63,500 nucleotides of DNA, taken from Prorocentrum cordatum (lineage: Eukaryota > Sar > Dinophyceae > Prorocentrales > Prorocentraceae). Made by a program: the position numbers and the translations under genes. Shown piece by piece: positions 10,057 through 20,020 of this stretch. The stretch spans positions 64,001 through 127,500 of the forward strand of contig CAUYUJ010016284.1 of NCBI GenBank assembly GCA_963575745.1, written 5' to 3'. Every line of letters begins with the position of its first letter. Position 1 is the first letter of the stretch. The notes under the pieces are model-generated. The model was not told the origin of the DNA. It searched no databases and was given only the letters and a program-made list of their open reading frames with translations.

Positions 10057-11064
10057 ATGGCGCGCGTCCAGGACCGCGGGACGAAGACCATGCAGCGGTT
10101 CGTCCGCAGCCGAGTGCGCAAGCTGACGGCGGACCTTGAGGAGACGAAGGAGTGGGCGTCTGCCCGCGAGAACGCGGCCTTCGAGGCGGTGGACGATTGG
10201 ACGCTCGTGTGCCGCTGCATTGAGGAGACATGTCCCCATGGCCCGGCGTGCTCGTACAGGTCAGCCGTGGAGACCATCTTCTCCCGCAACGCCGCTTCTT
10301 TCGACGTTCGGGAGCTCGCGGCGTCTCTGCGGGACATTCTGATGGTCGGCCCGAAGAAGACGACGAGGGTGCCCTTCCTGGTGGGGCCGTCGAATTCCGG
10401 GAAGAGCACGGTGGTTTACCCTTTCGACGACTTGTTCACTCCGAAACGGGTTCTGCACAAGCCTGCCTTGGGCTCCTCCTTTGGACTCCGGAACCTGGCC
10501 AGCGGCACGAAGCGGTTCATCTTCTGGGACGACTTCCGGCCGGTTGAGTTCGCCCACGAGAAGACCGTCCCCGTCTCTTTGTTCTTGTCTCTGTTCGTCG
10601 GCCAGCACACCGAGATCCAGGTTTCCCAGTCCTTCAACGACGGGAACAAGGACGTCTGCTGGAACCACGGCGCCGTTTTCACGGGCAAGCTGGAGGGCCT
10701 CTGGGGGACGACGAATAAGGTGGGTGCGGAGGACATCCGGCACATGCAGAACCGCGCGAGGCAGTTCCCATTCACTTCCGTCTTGTCGGACGGCTCTTTG
10801 CAGGACGTACTCTCGTGTGCTCCGTGCATGACCGCGTGGATCGTCCGGGAGGCGGCAAAGTCCGACGCCGTCGGCGTTTTCCGCCCGGCGCCCGCTGCGC
10901 CGGTCGGGGCAGACGCGGGCGTGCCGCCTGTGAGCGGCTTCGACGACCTCATGTCCGACGCGCACAGGCAGACGCCTTGCTGGCGGATGTCCGCGCGATG
11001 GGTGCGGTTGCCGTGGACGAGGTGCTCCCCGCGGACTGGGTCCGTTTGAATTCGTGGGCCTTGC
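10057..11064 (+). pseudogene. Rep helicase fragment (unit 2)
   Basis: Same internal Rep segment as 1047-2069 but much better preserved. It is open from 10057 to about 10960 and holds the zinc-like cysteine cluster, Walker A GPSNSGKST, Walker B FIFWDDF, the sensor TTNK and QNRARQFPF. A 13-bp deletion near 10965 (GCGCACAGGC where the full gene has GCGCGCATACCCCGCGCGCAGGC) shifts the frame before the end. It lacks the nickase half and has no own start context, so it could at best give a free helicase domain. Confidence 0.85.
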
Positions 11065-11161
11065 TGCAGGCCCGCGCGGGACACAGCCTGCGTATCATTG
11101 CGGCTTCATGTCGTTTGCACGTGTGTCCAAAACATCGTGCAACGCGTTGCCCGCGCGTCTG
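11065..11161 (+). repeat. 97-bp direct repeat, right copy (unit 2)
   Basis: Matches 9960-10056 with one substitution (TCCAAAACAT for TCCAGAACAT). Together they bracket the Rep fragment. Confidence 0.85.
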
Positions 11162-11367
11162 GCCCGCGGCGGAGGAGGCGGCAGGGCGCGTTGCCCGGCG
11201 CTTGCAACGTGGAGCTCGCGGCCGGTGCTGCGACCAACAGCGCTTGCCTTCGTGACTTGTTGGCGGTGCGTTATGCCACTTCTACCAAACACGGAGGAAA
11301 GCCAATTCCGTCGGATTGAAGGTCCGGGGACGGGGAGGGCAGGCGACCGCTTATCCCAGGGGCCGCC

Positions 11368-11602
11368 TTAGAGCACAACTAGAGCACAACTAGAGCACAA
11401 CCTAGAGCACAACTCATTTCATGGTAGTCTGGCACGCATTCGCGTTCGAAAATAAAGAAAGTATTGATTCTTTTTTGATGTGGGAAGGTTGAGTGCCATT
11501 TTTTCTATGAAAATATATACCTTCATGAGTTGTGCTCTAGGTTGTGCTCTAGGTTGTGCTCTAGGTTGTGCTCTAGGTTGTGCTCTAGGTTGCGCTCTAG
11601 TT
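11368..11602. mobile_element. Foldback-like element FB-1 (unit 2)
   Basis: Same insertion as 2373-2631 with the same 9-bp duplication GGGGCCGCC at 11359-11367 and 11603-11611. The left arm has four instead of six repeat units, so the arm array has changed length since the 9-kb duplication while the right arm still has about six. Confidence 0.85.
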
Positions 11603-11611
11603 GGGGCCGCC

Positions 11612-12684
11612 AGGCCAGACGGATCGTAGACGGATGGCGGGCGCGGGGCGCGCGTCGTGTCGCAGGTCGCGAGCGCGGGTCGTGGGCGAAGTTCGCCGTG
11701 TTCGGGTCGCTGGTCGGAATGGCACCCTCGCCGTCGCGCTGGTCACAGCGTGTTCCTCTCTCCTCCCTATCGGGGAGGCTTGCGCACGCCCGCCCAGGCG
11801 CCGAGGCTTTTGCCGGGCCAGACCGAACCGCGCCAGGACCCGCGCCCATGTCGACGGCGGACGCCCCAGGCGTACATTCCGAGAAAATATGTTTGGACAT
11901 GGATCCCTCGCTCGTGTCGGAGCCGTTTTCTTTGTGGGCCCGTTACGTACCACAGGGTTGCACGTGGACGTCGGAATGGTGCTCTCGCCGTTGCGCTGGC
12001 CACGCTTTCCTCCCCCCCGTCGTTTTTTTGATTACGTGTCCGGACCGGAAGGCCTACGGCCAGGCGCTGACCTTCCCCAGCCCCATTCACGGCGCGCTAC
12101 CTTCCCAAGCTTGGTAAGCACACACCCCCGAGATTTCCCGCAGAGATTTAATTGTTCTTGTGGATTGACGGAGTAGTCCCTGCTGCCCGAGGGAGGGTTC
12201 GGAGTCTGTGAGGGGTATTGAATTGGAGCAGGGAAGGAGACGCAAACGAAACTTTTTTGTTTTTTGTTGTTTTCGGACAACAGGGGTAGATTGCAACGGG
12301 GGACCCCCAGGGGGCCAGGGCAGCCGGGTGGAAAATTCGGCGTCCTAAAAGGGGGATTTTTTTTTTGATTTTTCTTCTCAGGACTCTGCGCGCCCCCTTG
12401 TAAGGATTGCCCGGCGCGGAGGCGAGAGCACCGATTCCTGGCAATGTGGGCCGCCGCTTGCGCTCCCTCCCTGCCTCCCGCTCTCCCTCCATTGGCATTG
12501 CCATTATCATCGTCCTTCAGACGCCCGCAGGGTCGCGTCGCCCTGTCGCGAGGCGGCCGCTTGACCGGGAGTGCACCTGGAGAGCACCTGGAGAGTCCGA
12601 TTCTGTGCAATGTTATTGGTTTTATACGATTATACAATCTTCGTATGTTCCGGCGCCCCGCTGAATTTGCTGCGGATTTCGTGA
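11612..12684. other. Unassigned GC-rich stretch (unit 2)
   Basis: Counterpart of 2641-3714. Frames are not conserved between the units and no motif was recognised. Confidence 0.5.
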
Positions 12685-13450
12685 GCTCGATTCTGAGATC
12701 GATCGTGGATTTTGAGATATATCTTAAGGTCGACCGTGGAATCGACAGTGAGATCGATAGTGATATTGATCGTGAGATCGACCTTGAAATCGACAGCGAA
12801 GCTATTGGAGACCTCCCAAAACCTCCAGAACCCTCCAGAACCCTCCCATACCTCCTAACCCCTCCGCGCTCCCCCTTAAAACCTCCACAACTCCCCATGC
12901 ATCCGAAACCCTCGCACTGCTCCCAAATCCTCCAGAACCCTCCCACCCCCCCTAAATTTTCGGAAGACTTCCCAAAACCTCCAGAACCCTCCAGAACCCT
13001 CCCATACCTCCTAACCCCTCCGCACTCCCCCCACCCCCCACCCCCATGCATCCGAAACCCTCGCACTGCTCCCAAATCCTCCGGAACCCTCCCAACCCCC
13101 CTAAATTTTCAGAAGACTTCCCAAAACCTCCAGAACCCTCCAGAACCCTCCCATACCTCCTCCCCCCACCCCCCACCCCCATGCATCCGAAACCCTCGTT
13201 CGCACTGCTCCCAAATCCTCCGGAACCCTCCCACACCCCCTAAACTTTTGGAAGACTTCCCAAAACCTCCAAACCCTCCAGAACCCCCCCCTACCTTCTA
13301 ACCCCTCCGCGCTCCCCCCAAAACCTCCACAACTCCCCATGCATCCGAAACCCTCGCACTGCTCCCAAATCCTCCGGAACCCTCCCAAACTCTTTCTACT
13401 TTCGGAGGACTTCCCAAAACCTCCAGAACCCTCCAGAACCCCCAAGTCCT
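12685..13450. repeat. GATCGA repeats and 150-bp minisatellite (unit 2)
   Basis: Counterpart of 3718-4480: first the 12-bp GATCGA-type repeats (to about 12805), then about five copies of the roughly 150-bp, G-poor unit starting with CTTCCCAAAACCTCC. Confidence 0.85.
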
Positions 13451-13699
13451 CTCCACCCCTCCGCCCCCCGCTTCCAGAGCCCTCGGAGTGCGGTGGATTC
13501 AGGGAGAGGGAATCGGCCTCGCTTGCACTCTTGGGACAAGTTGCATCGGTTTTCCCGCTCCGACCCAGACAGGTTTTGGGGCAATCTTGGGCCATTTGGC
13601 AGTTCCAGCGCCTGTTTGGGTTGTCTTGGGAATGTCGTCGATGTCCAGTTGGTGGGCATACCTTTCCCTCCCCCTCCCTCCCCCTTCCTCTGACCAGTC

Positions 13700-13929
13700 G
13701 GTGCTCGCAGGCACGTTGAGACTCACGTCCTGTGGTGCTCTGTAGCTGTTGCGGTGCTCTGAGGTCCTTTCGAGTTCTGTGGTGCTCTGAGGCTGTTGCG
13801 GTGATCACCAGCCTTGTAGCGCCCACAGGCGCTTCGGCTCAAGCCGTTCTTACTTAATGGGCTCTGAGGTGCTCTCAGGCTTTGAAGTGGTGCTCACAGC
13901 CGTCCTGGTGCTCATGGCCATTGGTGCTT
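13700..13929 (+). promoter_or_regulatory. GGTGCTC iteron-like cluster upstream of Rep (unit 2)
   Basis: GGTGCTC at 13700, 13734, 13753, 13781, 13868, 13889 and 13907, plus GGTGCTT at 13923. Unit 2 has one more copy than unit 1, inside a short local duplication of GCTGTTGCGGTG near 13745-13760. All are on the strand of the Rep gene, which starts about 90 bp further on. Confidence 0.5.
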
Positions 13930-14018
13930 AAAACCACTGCAGCTGCCTTGTGGCTCAAGTCTTATAGGGGGAACCGTGCGGACCTTGGCACCTGTCACTG
14001 GGAGTACCGTGCGCTGCA

Positions 14019-16418
14019 ATGCTCACAGACCCCTCTATGCCGAGGCGCCGCTTGCGGCAGAAGACGGACACGGGGTACGTGGTGCCGTCTCCCCCAGTCC
14101 CGTCCGCAGGCGTGGACGCCGAGGCCGTCGAAACCAAAGCCATCCGGGACGCCTTGAAGGCCGTCTTAGTAGGCAAGGACTTGAAACACATTTCGTTGCG
14201 CGAGCGTCGCCGCCAGGTCGCTTTGAAACTCGGTTTGCAAGAGCATGCTTTGGACCAACGCAAGCACGAGTTCAAGAGCCTGACAACCGAGGTCGTTTCG
14301 GAAACGCAGCCCGACCAGGACGCCGCGTCGCCTCTGGAGACCGTGTTGGCTGAGGCCGAGAAGCTGGACTCGTTGCAGTGGGTCTACTTGGTGACCATAT
14401 CGCGCGCCCTGGACGCGACCCTTCCCGACGGCCGCCAGCACCGCGATCTTGGCACGATGAGCCGGGAGGACATCGGAAAAGCAGTGGCCGACGCATTCAA
14501 CAATCCGATTCCGACTGGGTCCGCGGGCGGCCGCCCTCGGAAGGAACCGGACGGCCAAGCGCTCGTGTCCATGGCGGTGGTGTTCCAGGAGAAGCACAAA
14601 GACGGCGCGATCCATTTCCACGTTGCTGTGAAGCTGACTAGGTCGGGCCGTTTCCAGCAGGCCAAGCGCACTCTGCGTGAGCGCCATTTGTTGCCGAGCC
14701 ATTTCTCTGGTTCCCACCAGCGAATGTGGAGCGCCGTGAGGTACGGGTATATGGAGACCCCAGCCAAACCAGATGTCGACGACGCCCCGTGGGTGTGGCA
14801 GCCAGACTGGGCCGGGTTCGCGCGCGAGAACGACGCCATCGACCTCTTCGAGATGTCGCAGGAGCCATACATGGCAGGCGTGTGGGTGAAGCGCCGGGAG
14901 GCCACGGACAAGGCGGCCGGGGCGATGGGCACGAAGACGACGTTCGACCTCGTAGACTTGACCTCGACCATCATCGCCAAGCACTTGTGGGCGAAGGGCA
15001 GCCTGATGGCGTACGCCCAGGACCGCGGGACGAAGGCCATGCAGCGGTTCGTCCGCAGCCGAGCGCGCAAGCTGACGGCGGACCTTGAGGAGACGAAGGA
15101 GTGGGCGTCTGCCCGCGAGAACGCGGCCTTCGAGGCGGTGGGCGATTGGACGCTCGTGTGCCGCTGCGCTGAGGAGACATGTCCCCATGGCCCGGCGTGC
15201 TCGTACAGGTCAGCCGTGGAGACCATCTTCTCCCGCAACGCCGCTTCTTTCGACGTTCGGGAGCTCGCGGCGTCTCTGCGGGACATTCTGATGGTCGGCC
15301 CGAAGAAGACGACGAGGGTGCCCTTCCTGGTGGGGCCGTCGAATTCCGGGAAGAGCACGGTAGTTTACCCTTTCGACGACTTGTTCACTCCGAAACGGGT
15401 TCTGCACAAGCCTGCCTTGGGCTCCTCCTTTGGACTCCGGAACCTGGCCAGCGGCACGAAGCGGTTCATCTTCTGGGGCGACTTCCGGCCGGTTGAGTTC
15501 GCCCACGAGAAGACCGTCCCCGTCTCTTTGTTCCTGTCTCTGTTCGTCGGCCAGCACACCGAGATCCAGGTTTCCCAGTCCTTCAACGACGGGAACAAGG
15601 ACGTCTGCTGGAACCACGGCGCCGCTTTCACGGGCAAGCTGGAGGGCCTCTGGGAGACGGCGAATAAGGTGGGTGCGGAGGACATCCGGCACATGCAGAA
15701 ACGCGTGAGGCAGTTCCAATTCACCTCCGTCTTGTCGGACGGCTCTTTGCAGGACGTACTCTCGTGTGCTCCGTGCGTGGCCGCGTGGATCGTCCGGGAG
15801 GCGGCAAAGTTCGACGCCGTCGGCGTTTCCCGCCCGGCGCCCGCTGCGCCGGTCGGGGCAGACGCGGGCGCGCCGCCTGTGAGCGGCTTCGACGACCTCA
15901 TGTCCGACGCGCGCATACCCCGCGCGCAGGCAGACGCCTTGCTGGCGGATGTCCGCGCGATGGGTGCGGTTGCCGTGGACGAGGTGCTCCCCGCGGACTG
16001 GGTCCGTCTGAATTCGTGGGCCTTGCTGCTCCCGCTCCAGAAGCGCAGACTTCTTGGGCAAAATGGCTCTCCGGTTTCGCCCTGGGGGGGCGCGCGGGCA
16101 GCGCCGGGGGCTTCCCCCCAGCGCTCCGCCCCGTCTTTTGCATGCTCGCGAGGGTGCGCGTGCGGTTACCGCTGGCGAAGTCCAGTTGGGTTGCGCACGC
16201 CCGACTCTCAGCTTTTGCGCTTCCGGAAGCACGCGCGTGCGGGCACCGCTGACCAAGTCCACTTGGTTTGCGAGCGCCCGCCTGTCAGCTTTTGCACCCC
16301 CGTGAGCACGCGCGCGCGGGCGCCGCTGGCGCCGCCCAGTGGGGTTACGCGTGCGCGCGCGTGGCACCCGGCAGCGCATCCATCGTCCTTGCGCGGAAAT
16401 GACGCCTCGAAGGGGTAG
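14019..16418 (+). CDS. HUH-SF3 replication initiator (Rep), open reading frame intact
   Basis: 799 codons. Domains in order: basic N-terminus; a DEK_C-like helical segment (about 40-88, with the RKHEFKSL end typical of that fold); an HUH endonuclease with motif I WVYLVTIS (121-128), the metal-binding IHFHVAVK (H199, H201) and candidate tyrosines in RYGY (242, 244); a cysteine cluster C381-x-C-x4-C-x-H-x3-C394; and an SF3 helicase with Walker A GPSNSGKST (439-447), Walker B and sensor. Such proteins nick and unwind DNA for rolling-circle replication of CRESS/parvo-like viruses and related mobile elements. Oddities: Walker B reads FIFWGDF, G487 replacing the Asp present in the other readable copies; the sensor reads TANK, not TTNK. 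The last 100 or so residues (from about 16075) are read-through of a TGA present in unit 1, so the true C-terminus may be near codon 685. The start is the first ATG shared by both units. Confidence 0.85.
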   Translation: MLTDPSMPRRRLRQKTDTGYVVPSPPVPSAGVDAEAVETKAIRDALKAVLVGKDLKHISLRERRRQVALKLGLQEHALDQRKHEFKSLTTEVVSETQPDQDAASPLETVLAEAEKLDSLQWVYLVTISRALDATLPDGRQHRDLGTMSREDIGKAVADAFNNPIPTGSAGGRPRKEPDGQALVSMAVVFQEKHKDGAIHFHVAVKLTRSGRFQQAKRTLRERHLLPSHFSGSHQRMWSAVRYGYMETPAKPDVDDAPWVWQPDWAGFARENDAIDLFEMSQEPYMAGVWVKRREATDKAAGAMGTKTTFDLVDLTSTIIAKHLWAKGSLMAYAQDRGTKAMQRFVRSRARKLTADLEETKEWASARENAAFEAVGDWTLVCRCAEETCPHGPACSYRSAVETIFSRNAASFDVRELAASLRDILMVGPKKTTRVPFLVGPSNSGKSTVVYPFDDLFTPKRVLHKPALGSSFGLRNLASGTKRFIFWGDFRPVEFAHEKTVPVSLFLSLFVGQHTEIQVSQSFNDGNKDVCWNHGAAFTGKLEGLWETANKVGAEDIRHMQKRVRQFQFTSVLSDGSLQDVLSCAPCVAAWIVREAAKFDAVGVSRPAPAAPVGADAGAPPVSGFDDLMSDARIPRAQADALLADVRAMGAVAVDEVLPADWVRLNSWALLLPLQKRRLLGQNGSPVSPWGGARAAPGASPQRSAPSFACSRGCACGYRWRSPVGLRTPDSQLLRFRKHARAGTADQVHLVCERPPVSFCTPVSTRARAPLAPPSGVTRARAWHPAAHPSSLRGNDASKG

Positions 16419-16559
16419 AAGTGCGAGACGAGGTAGACAGGGCAGAGTGGACGGAAGCTGCAGGGGAGAGTAAGGGGGGCCATCAGCGTTGTGTCGCCGC
16501 CGGACGATTCCGCACGGGTAGCGTCGCGTGAATAGCCTCGGATTGCGTGGCGGCGTGAA
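16074..16559. repeat. GC-rich 3' region with degenerate 76-84 bp repeats (unit 2)
   Basis: Counterpart of 7118-7589. It overlaps the read-through tail of Rep and shows the same GCACGCGCG-type repeats. Confidence 0.55.
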
Positions 16560-16745
16560 TGCATGCATGCACGTACGTGTATGCATGGGTGTATGCACAC
16601 ATATGGGGAAAGGCATATGGATGTGCAAATAGGGTGTACATACACACTTATGTATACACGTGTATATATACATATATATATACACATACAACATATAAAT
16701 ATGGGAATACATATATATATATATGTGTGTGTGTGTGTGAATGTA
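16560..16745. repeat. Alternating purine-pyrimidine microsatellite (unit 2)
   Basis: Counterpart of 7590-7775, with an extra run of TG dinucleotides near 16725-16740. Confidence 0.85.
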
Positions 16746-16779
16746 CAGCGCTGTGTCACTATGAGACGCTCGTGGGGGG

Positions 16780-16976
16780 CGCCGCCGTTTGCGAAATAAG
16801 CGCCCATCTTAGGGATCGAAAACAAGACGTCGAAGCACGCCCCCTTTCCCCCGTATTTCAAGGTTGACGGGGAGGGCTGGGCAGTCCAACATAAGTGGGC
16901 GTTTATTTCGCAATGTGGGGCGCGGGGCGGGGATCTCGGTACTTCCACACGTGGGCGTTTATTTCGCAAGCGGCGG
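16780..16976. mobile_element. MITE-like element at the right edge of the duplication
   Basis: Inverted termini of about 25 bp: CCGCCGTTTGCGAAATAA at 16782-16799 and its reverse complement (two mismatches) ending CGCAAGCGGCGG at 16976. A third copy of the terminal motif, GTGGGCGTTTATTTCGCAA, lies inside at about 16895. The left end coincides with the end of the 9-kb duplicated sequence. I found no convincing target duplication. Confidence 0.6.
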
Positions 16977-17964
16977 TATGGACGCCCAAAGGCCCTTCTC
17001 GGCGCCCAAGTCCGTGTAGAGTGTTTCAAAAAGGCTTTCGTTTTAAAGGAATTCAGAAGTCGTCTTCTTGGTCACCGCGGAGGCTGGCCGAAGACCCGCG
17101 GAAGCTGGCGGATGTAAATCGAAGGCGATTTGGCTGGCGGAAGCCAGCGGAACCTCGTCTGAAACCCGCGGAAGGAAATTGATTTTGTAAGAGGTCTACG
17201 TTGGCCACCGTACCGTCTTCAGGCATGCAGAACCAGCTGCATAAATGTCGCACGGTTTGCACAAAACGATCCATCGCCCCCTGGAGGTCTCCACACCTTC
17301 CCCGGAACAAGCTGTCTGGGGCTCCAATTGAACCCCCACACACCCCAAGACAGCCCCGACTCAGCCACGATAGGGCCCCAAGAGAAGTTCCGGCCGACGC
17401 CGCGCAACACCCGAACAACGAGCGTTTAGAGAAGCCCCAGAGTGCCACACGATGGATCAACGATCGCTCGAGCCGACATCCCAATGGCCGCTCCAAATTT
17501 TCGATGTGCAGAGCGTTGCGTTGCATGTCATTTGTGCTTCATTTATCCTTGCAGTAGTTCGCGTTGAGTTGCAATACGTTGCATAGCCACTGCATGACAT
17601 TTCCACGATCATGTCATATGGATTCGCATTGCATGCGTCTGTGTGTATACTTGTCAGAATTCCGTCTCTGTTCGGTCTGCGCGATTGCTACCTCTTCACT
17701 TCATGTGCGAGCAATTTGTGTTTACGTGCACGCGTGCATTTGTGAGCTTGTCAAGGTCTTGGGGGTGCTAGAACCTAAGCGCGCGCGAAGCGCGCGCGTG
17801 GTTGTAGTATACATATATATGTATATGTAAAGCCATGTGAATACATATACATACATATATATATATATACATATGCATCTACATGTGTATATACACATAT
17901 ATAATATCATCATACCTACCGGTGTGATCTCGCACTGCTTTATTTCGACCGACCGTGTGCCCAT
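16977..17964. other. Spacer with AT microsatellite, no gene supported
   Basis: A minus-strand frame at 17053-17526 and a plus-strand frame at 17201-17557 overlap and neither shows a motif. Near 17075-17175 there are degenerate repeats of the form GCGGAAGCTGGCGG. From 17800 to 17905 lies an ATATAC microsatellite. Confidence 0.45.
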
Positions 17965-18890
17965 AATGCTGTCGTGCTGGTGGTTGTGCTGGCGGCCGTG
18001 CTGGTGGTCGTGGTTGGTGGACGTGCTGGTGGTCGTGCTGGTGGTCGTGCTGCTGGCCGTTCTGGTGGAGGTGCTGGCAGTCGTGCTGGTGGTCGTGCTG
18101 GTACTTGTGCTGGTGGTCGTGCTGGGAAGTGCTGGTGGTCGAGCTGGTGGTCGTGCTGCTGGCTGGTCGTGCTGGTGGTCGTGCTGGTGGTCGTGCTGGG
18201 CTGGTGGTCGTGCTGGTGGTCGTGCTGGCGGTTGTGCTGGTGGTCGTGCTGGTGGCTGGTCGCGTTGGTGGTTGTGCTGGTGATCGTGCTGGCGGTCGTG
18301 TTGGTGGCCGTTCTGGTGGAGGTGCTGGTGATCGTGCTGGTGGTCGTGCTGGTGGTCGTGCTGGTGGTTGTGCTGGTGGTCGTGCTGGTGGCTGGCCGTG
18401 CTGGAGGTGCTGGTGGTCGTGTTGGTGGTCGTGCTTGGTCGTGCTGGTGGCTGGCCGTGCTGGAGGTGCTGGTGGCTGGTCGTGCTGGTGGTCGTGCTGG
18501 TGGTCGTGCTGGTGGTCGTGCTGGTGCTTGTGCTGGTGGTCGTGCTGGCGGTCGTGTTGGTGGCCGTTCTGGTGGAGGTGCTGGTGGTCGTGCTGGTGAT
18601 CGTGCTGGTGGTCGTGCTGGTGGTTGTGCTGGTGGTCGTGCTGGTGGCTGGGCGTGCCGGTGCTTGTGCTGGTGGTCGTGCTGGCGGTCGTGTTGGTGGC
18701 CGTTCTGGTGGAGGTGCTGGTGGTCGTGCTGGTGGTCGTGCTGGTGGTTCTGCTGGTGGTCGTGCTGGTGGCTGGCCGTGCTGGAGGTGCTGGTGGTCGT
18801 GTTGGTGGTCGTGCTGGTGGTCGTGCTCGCGGTCGTGTTGCTGGCCGTTCTGGTGGAGGTGCTGGTGGTCGTGCTGGTGGTCGTGCTGGC
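17965..18890. repeat. Minisatellite based on GTGCTGGTGGTC
   Basis: About 930 bp of 12-bp units such as GTGCTGGTGGTC, with variants (CTGGCGGTCGTG, CTGGAGGTG) that recur in larger blocks. All three plus frames are open (Val/Leu, Gly/Arg/Ala and Trp/Cys repeats), which is what a 12-bp repeat without stops produces. Confidence 0.9.
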
Positions 18891-18892
18891 CC

Positions 18893-20020
18893 CTCCCCCT
18901 CCCCCCCTGCGCCCCCCTCCCCTTATTCCGACCGACCGTGGGCCACCCCCCCCGCTTCTCCCCTGCGCCCCCTTCCCCTTATTCCGACCGACCGTGGGCC
19001 ACCCCCCCCGCTCCCTCCCTGCGCCCCCCTCCCCTTATTCCGACCGACCGTGGGCCACCCCCTCCGCTCCCCCCTTGCGCCCCCCTCCGCTTATTCCGAC
19101 CGACCGTGGGCCCCCCCCCGCTCCCCCCTTGCGCCCCCGTCCCCTTCTTCCGCCCGACCGTGGGCCACTCCCCCCGCTCCTCTTCTGCGCCCCTCTCCCC
19201 TTATTCTGACCGACCGTGGCCCCCCCACCGCTCCCCCCCTGCGCCCCCGTCCCCTTATTCCGACCGACCGTGGGCCACCCCCCCCGCTCCTCCCCTGCGC
19301 CCCCCTCCCCTTATTAGCGGAACCCGGGACGTGGGCCCCCCCCCCGCTCCTTCCCCTCGCCCCCTCCCCTTATTCCGACCGACCGTGGGCCCTCCCCCCG
19401 CTCCTCCCTGCGCCCCCCGTCCCCTTATTCGACCGACCGTGGCACCCCCCCCCCCGCTCCTCCCCTGCGCCTCCCTCCGTTATTCCGACCGACCGTGGTC
19501 CCCCCCCCGTTCGCCCCTTGCGCACCCCTCCCCTTATTCCGACCGACCGTGGGCCCTCCCCCACCCCGCTCCTCCCCTGGCCCCCATCCCCTTATTCAGA
19601 CCGACATGGGGCCCAACCCCGGCTCCCCCCCCTCGCCCCCTCCCCTTATTCCGACCTACCGTGCCCCCCCCCCCCCCGCGCCCCCCCTGCGCCCCCCTCC
19701 CTTATTCCGACCAACCGTGCCCCCCCCCCTTCCCCCTTGCGCCCCCTCCCTTATTCCGACCGACCGTGGGCCCTTCCTCCCTCCCCCCCTGCGCCCCTTC
19801 CCTTATTCCGACCGACCGTGGGCTCCCCCCCCCTCCGCGCCTTTGCGCCCCCTTTTTCTTCTTGGGCCGACTCGTGGCACCCCCCCGCTGCCACCACCCC
19901 CTGCGCCCCCTCCCCTTATCCGACCGAATAGTGCCGTGCGCTCCCCCCCCGCTCCCCCCCTGCACTCCTCTCCTTATTCCGACCGACTGCGCCCCCCCCC
20001 GCTCCCCCCCCTGCGCTCCC
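18893..20020. repeat. C-rich minisatellite, about 55-bp unit, about 20 copies
   Basis: The core CCGACCGACCGTGGGCC recurs near 18928, 18984, 19040, 19096 and onward to about 19985 with a period of 55-57 bp, separated by C8-C13 runs. Later copies are more diverged (GACCTACCG, GACCAACCG). The G-rich strand has many G-runs able to form quadruplexes. Confidence 0.9.

Larger units (their letters stand above)
7805..16779. repeat. Tandem segmental duplication, unit copy 2 (complete, about 8.98 kb)
   Basis: This is the complete second unit, starting at the junction with copy 1 and ending where the sequence no longer matches it. It contains the transposase pseudogene, Rep fragment, foldback element, satellites, iteron-like cluster and full Rep gene in the same order as copy 1. 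The high similarity shows a recent duplication. A rolling-circle origin driven by the encoded Rep is possible but is only an inference; unequal exchange between repeats is the alternative. Confidence 0.9.

Noticed and set aside
17053-17526. Minus-strand ORF of 157 codons
   Set aside because: Low-complexity repeats at its end, an overlapping frame on the other strand, and no motif.
17965-19209. Long Val/Leu-rich and Gly/Arg-rich proteins
   Set aside because: They exist in all three frames of a stop-free 12-bp repeat and show no domain; composition artefact.
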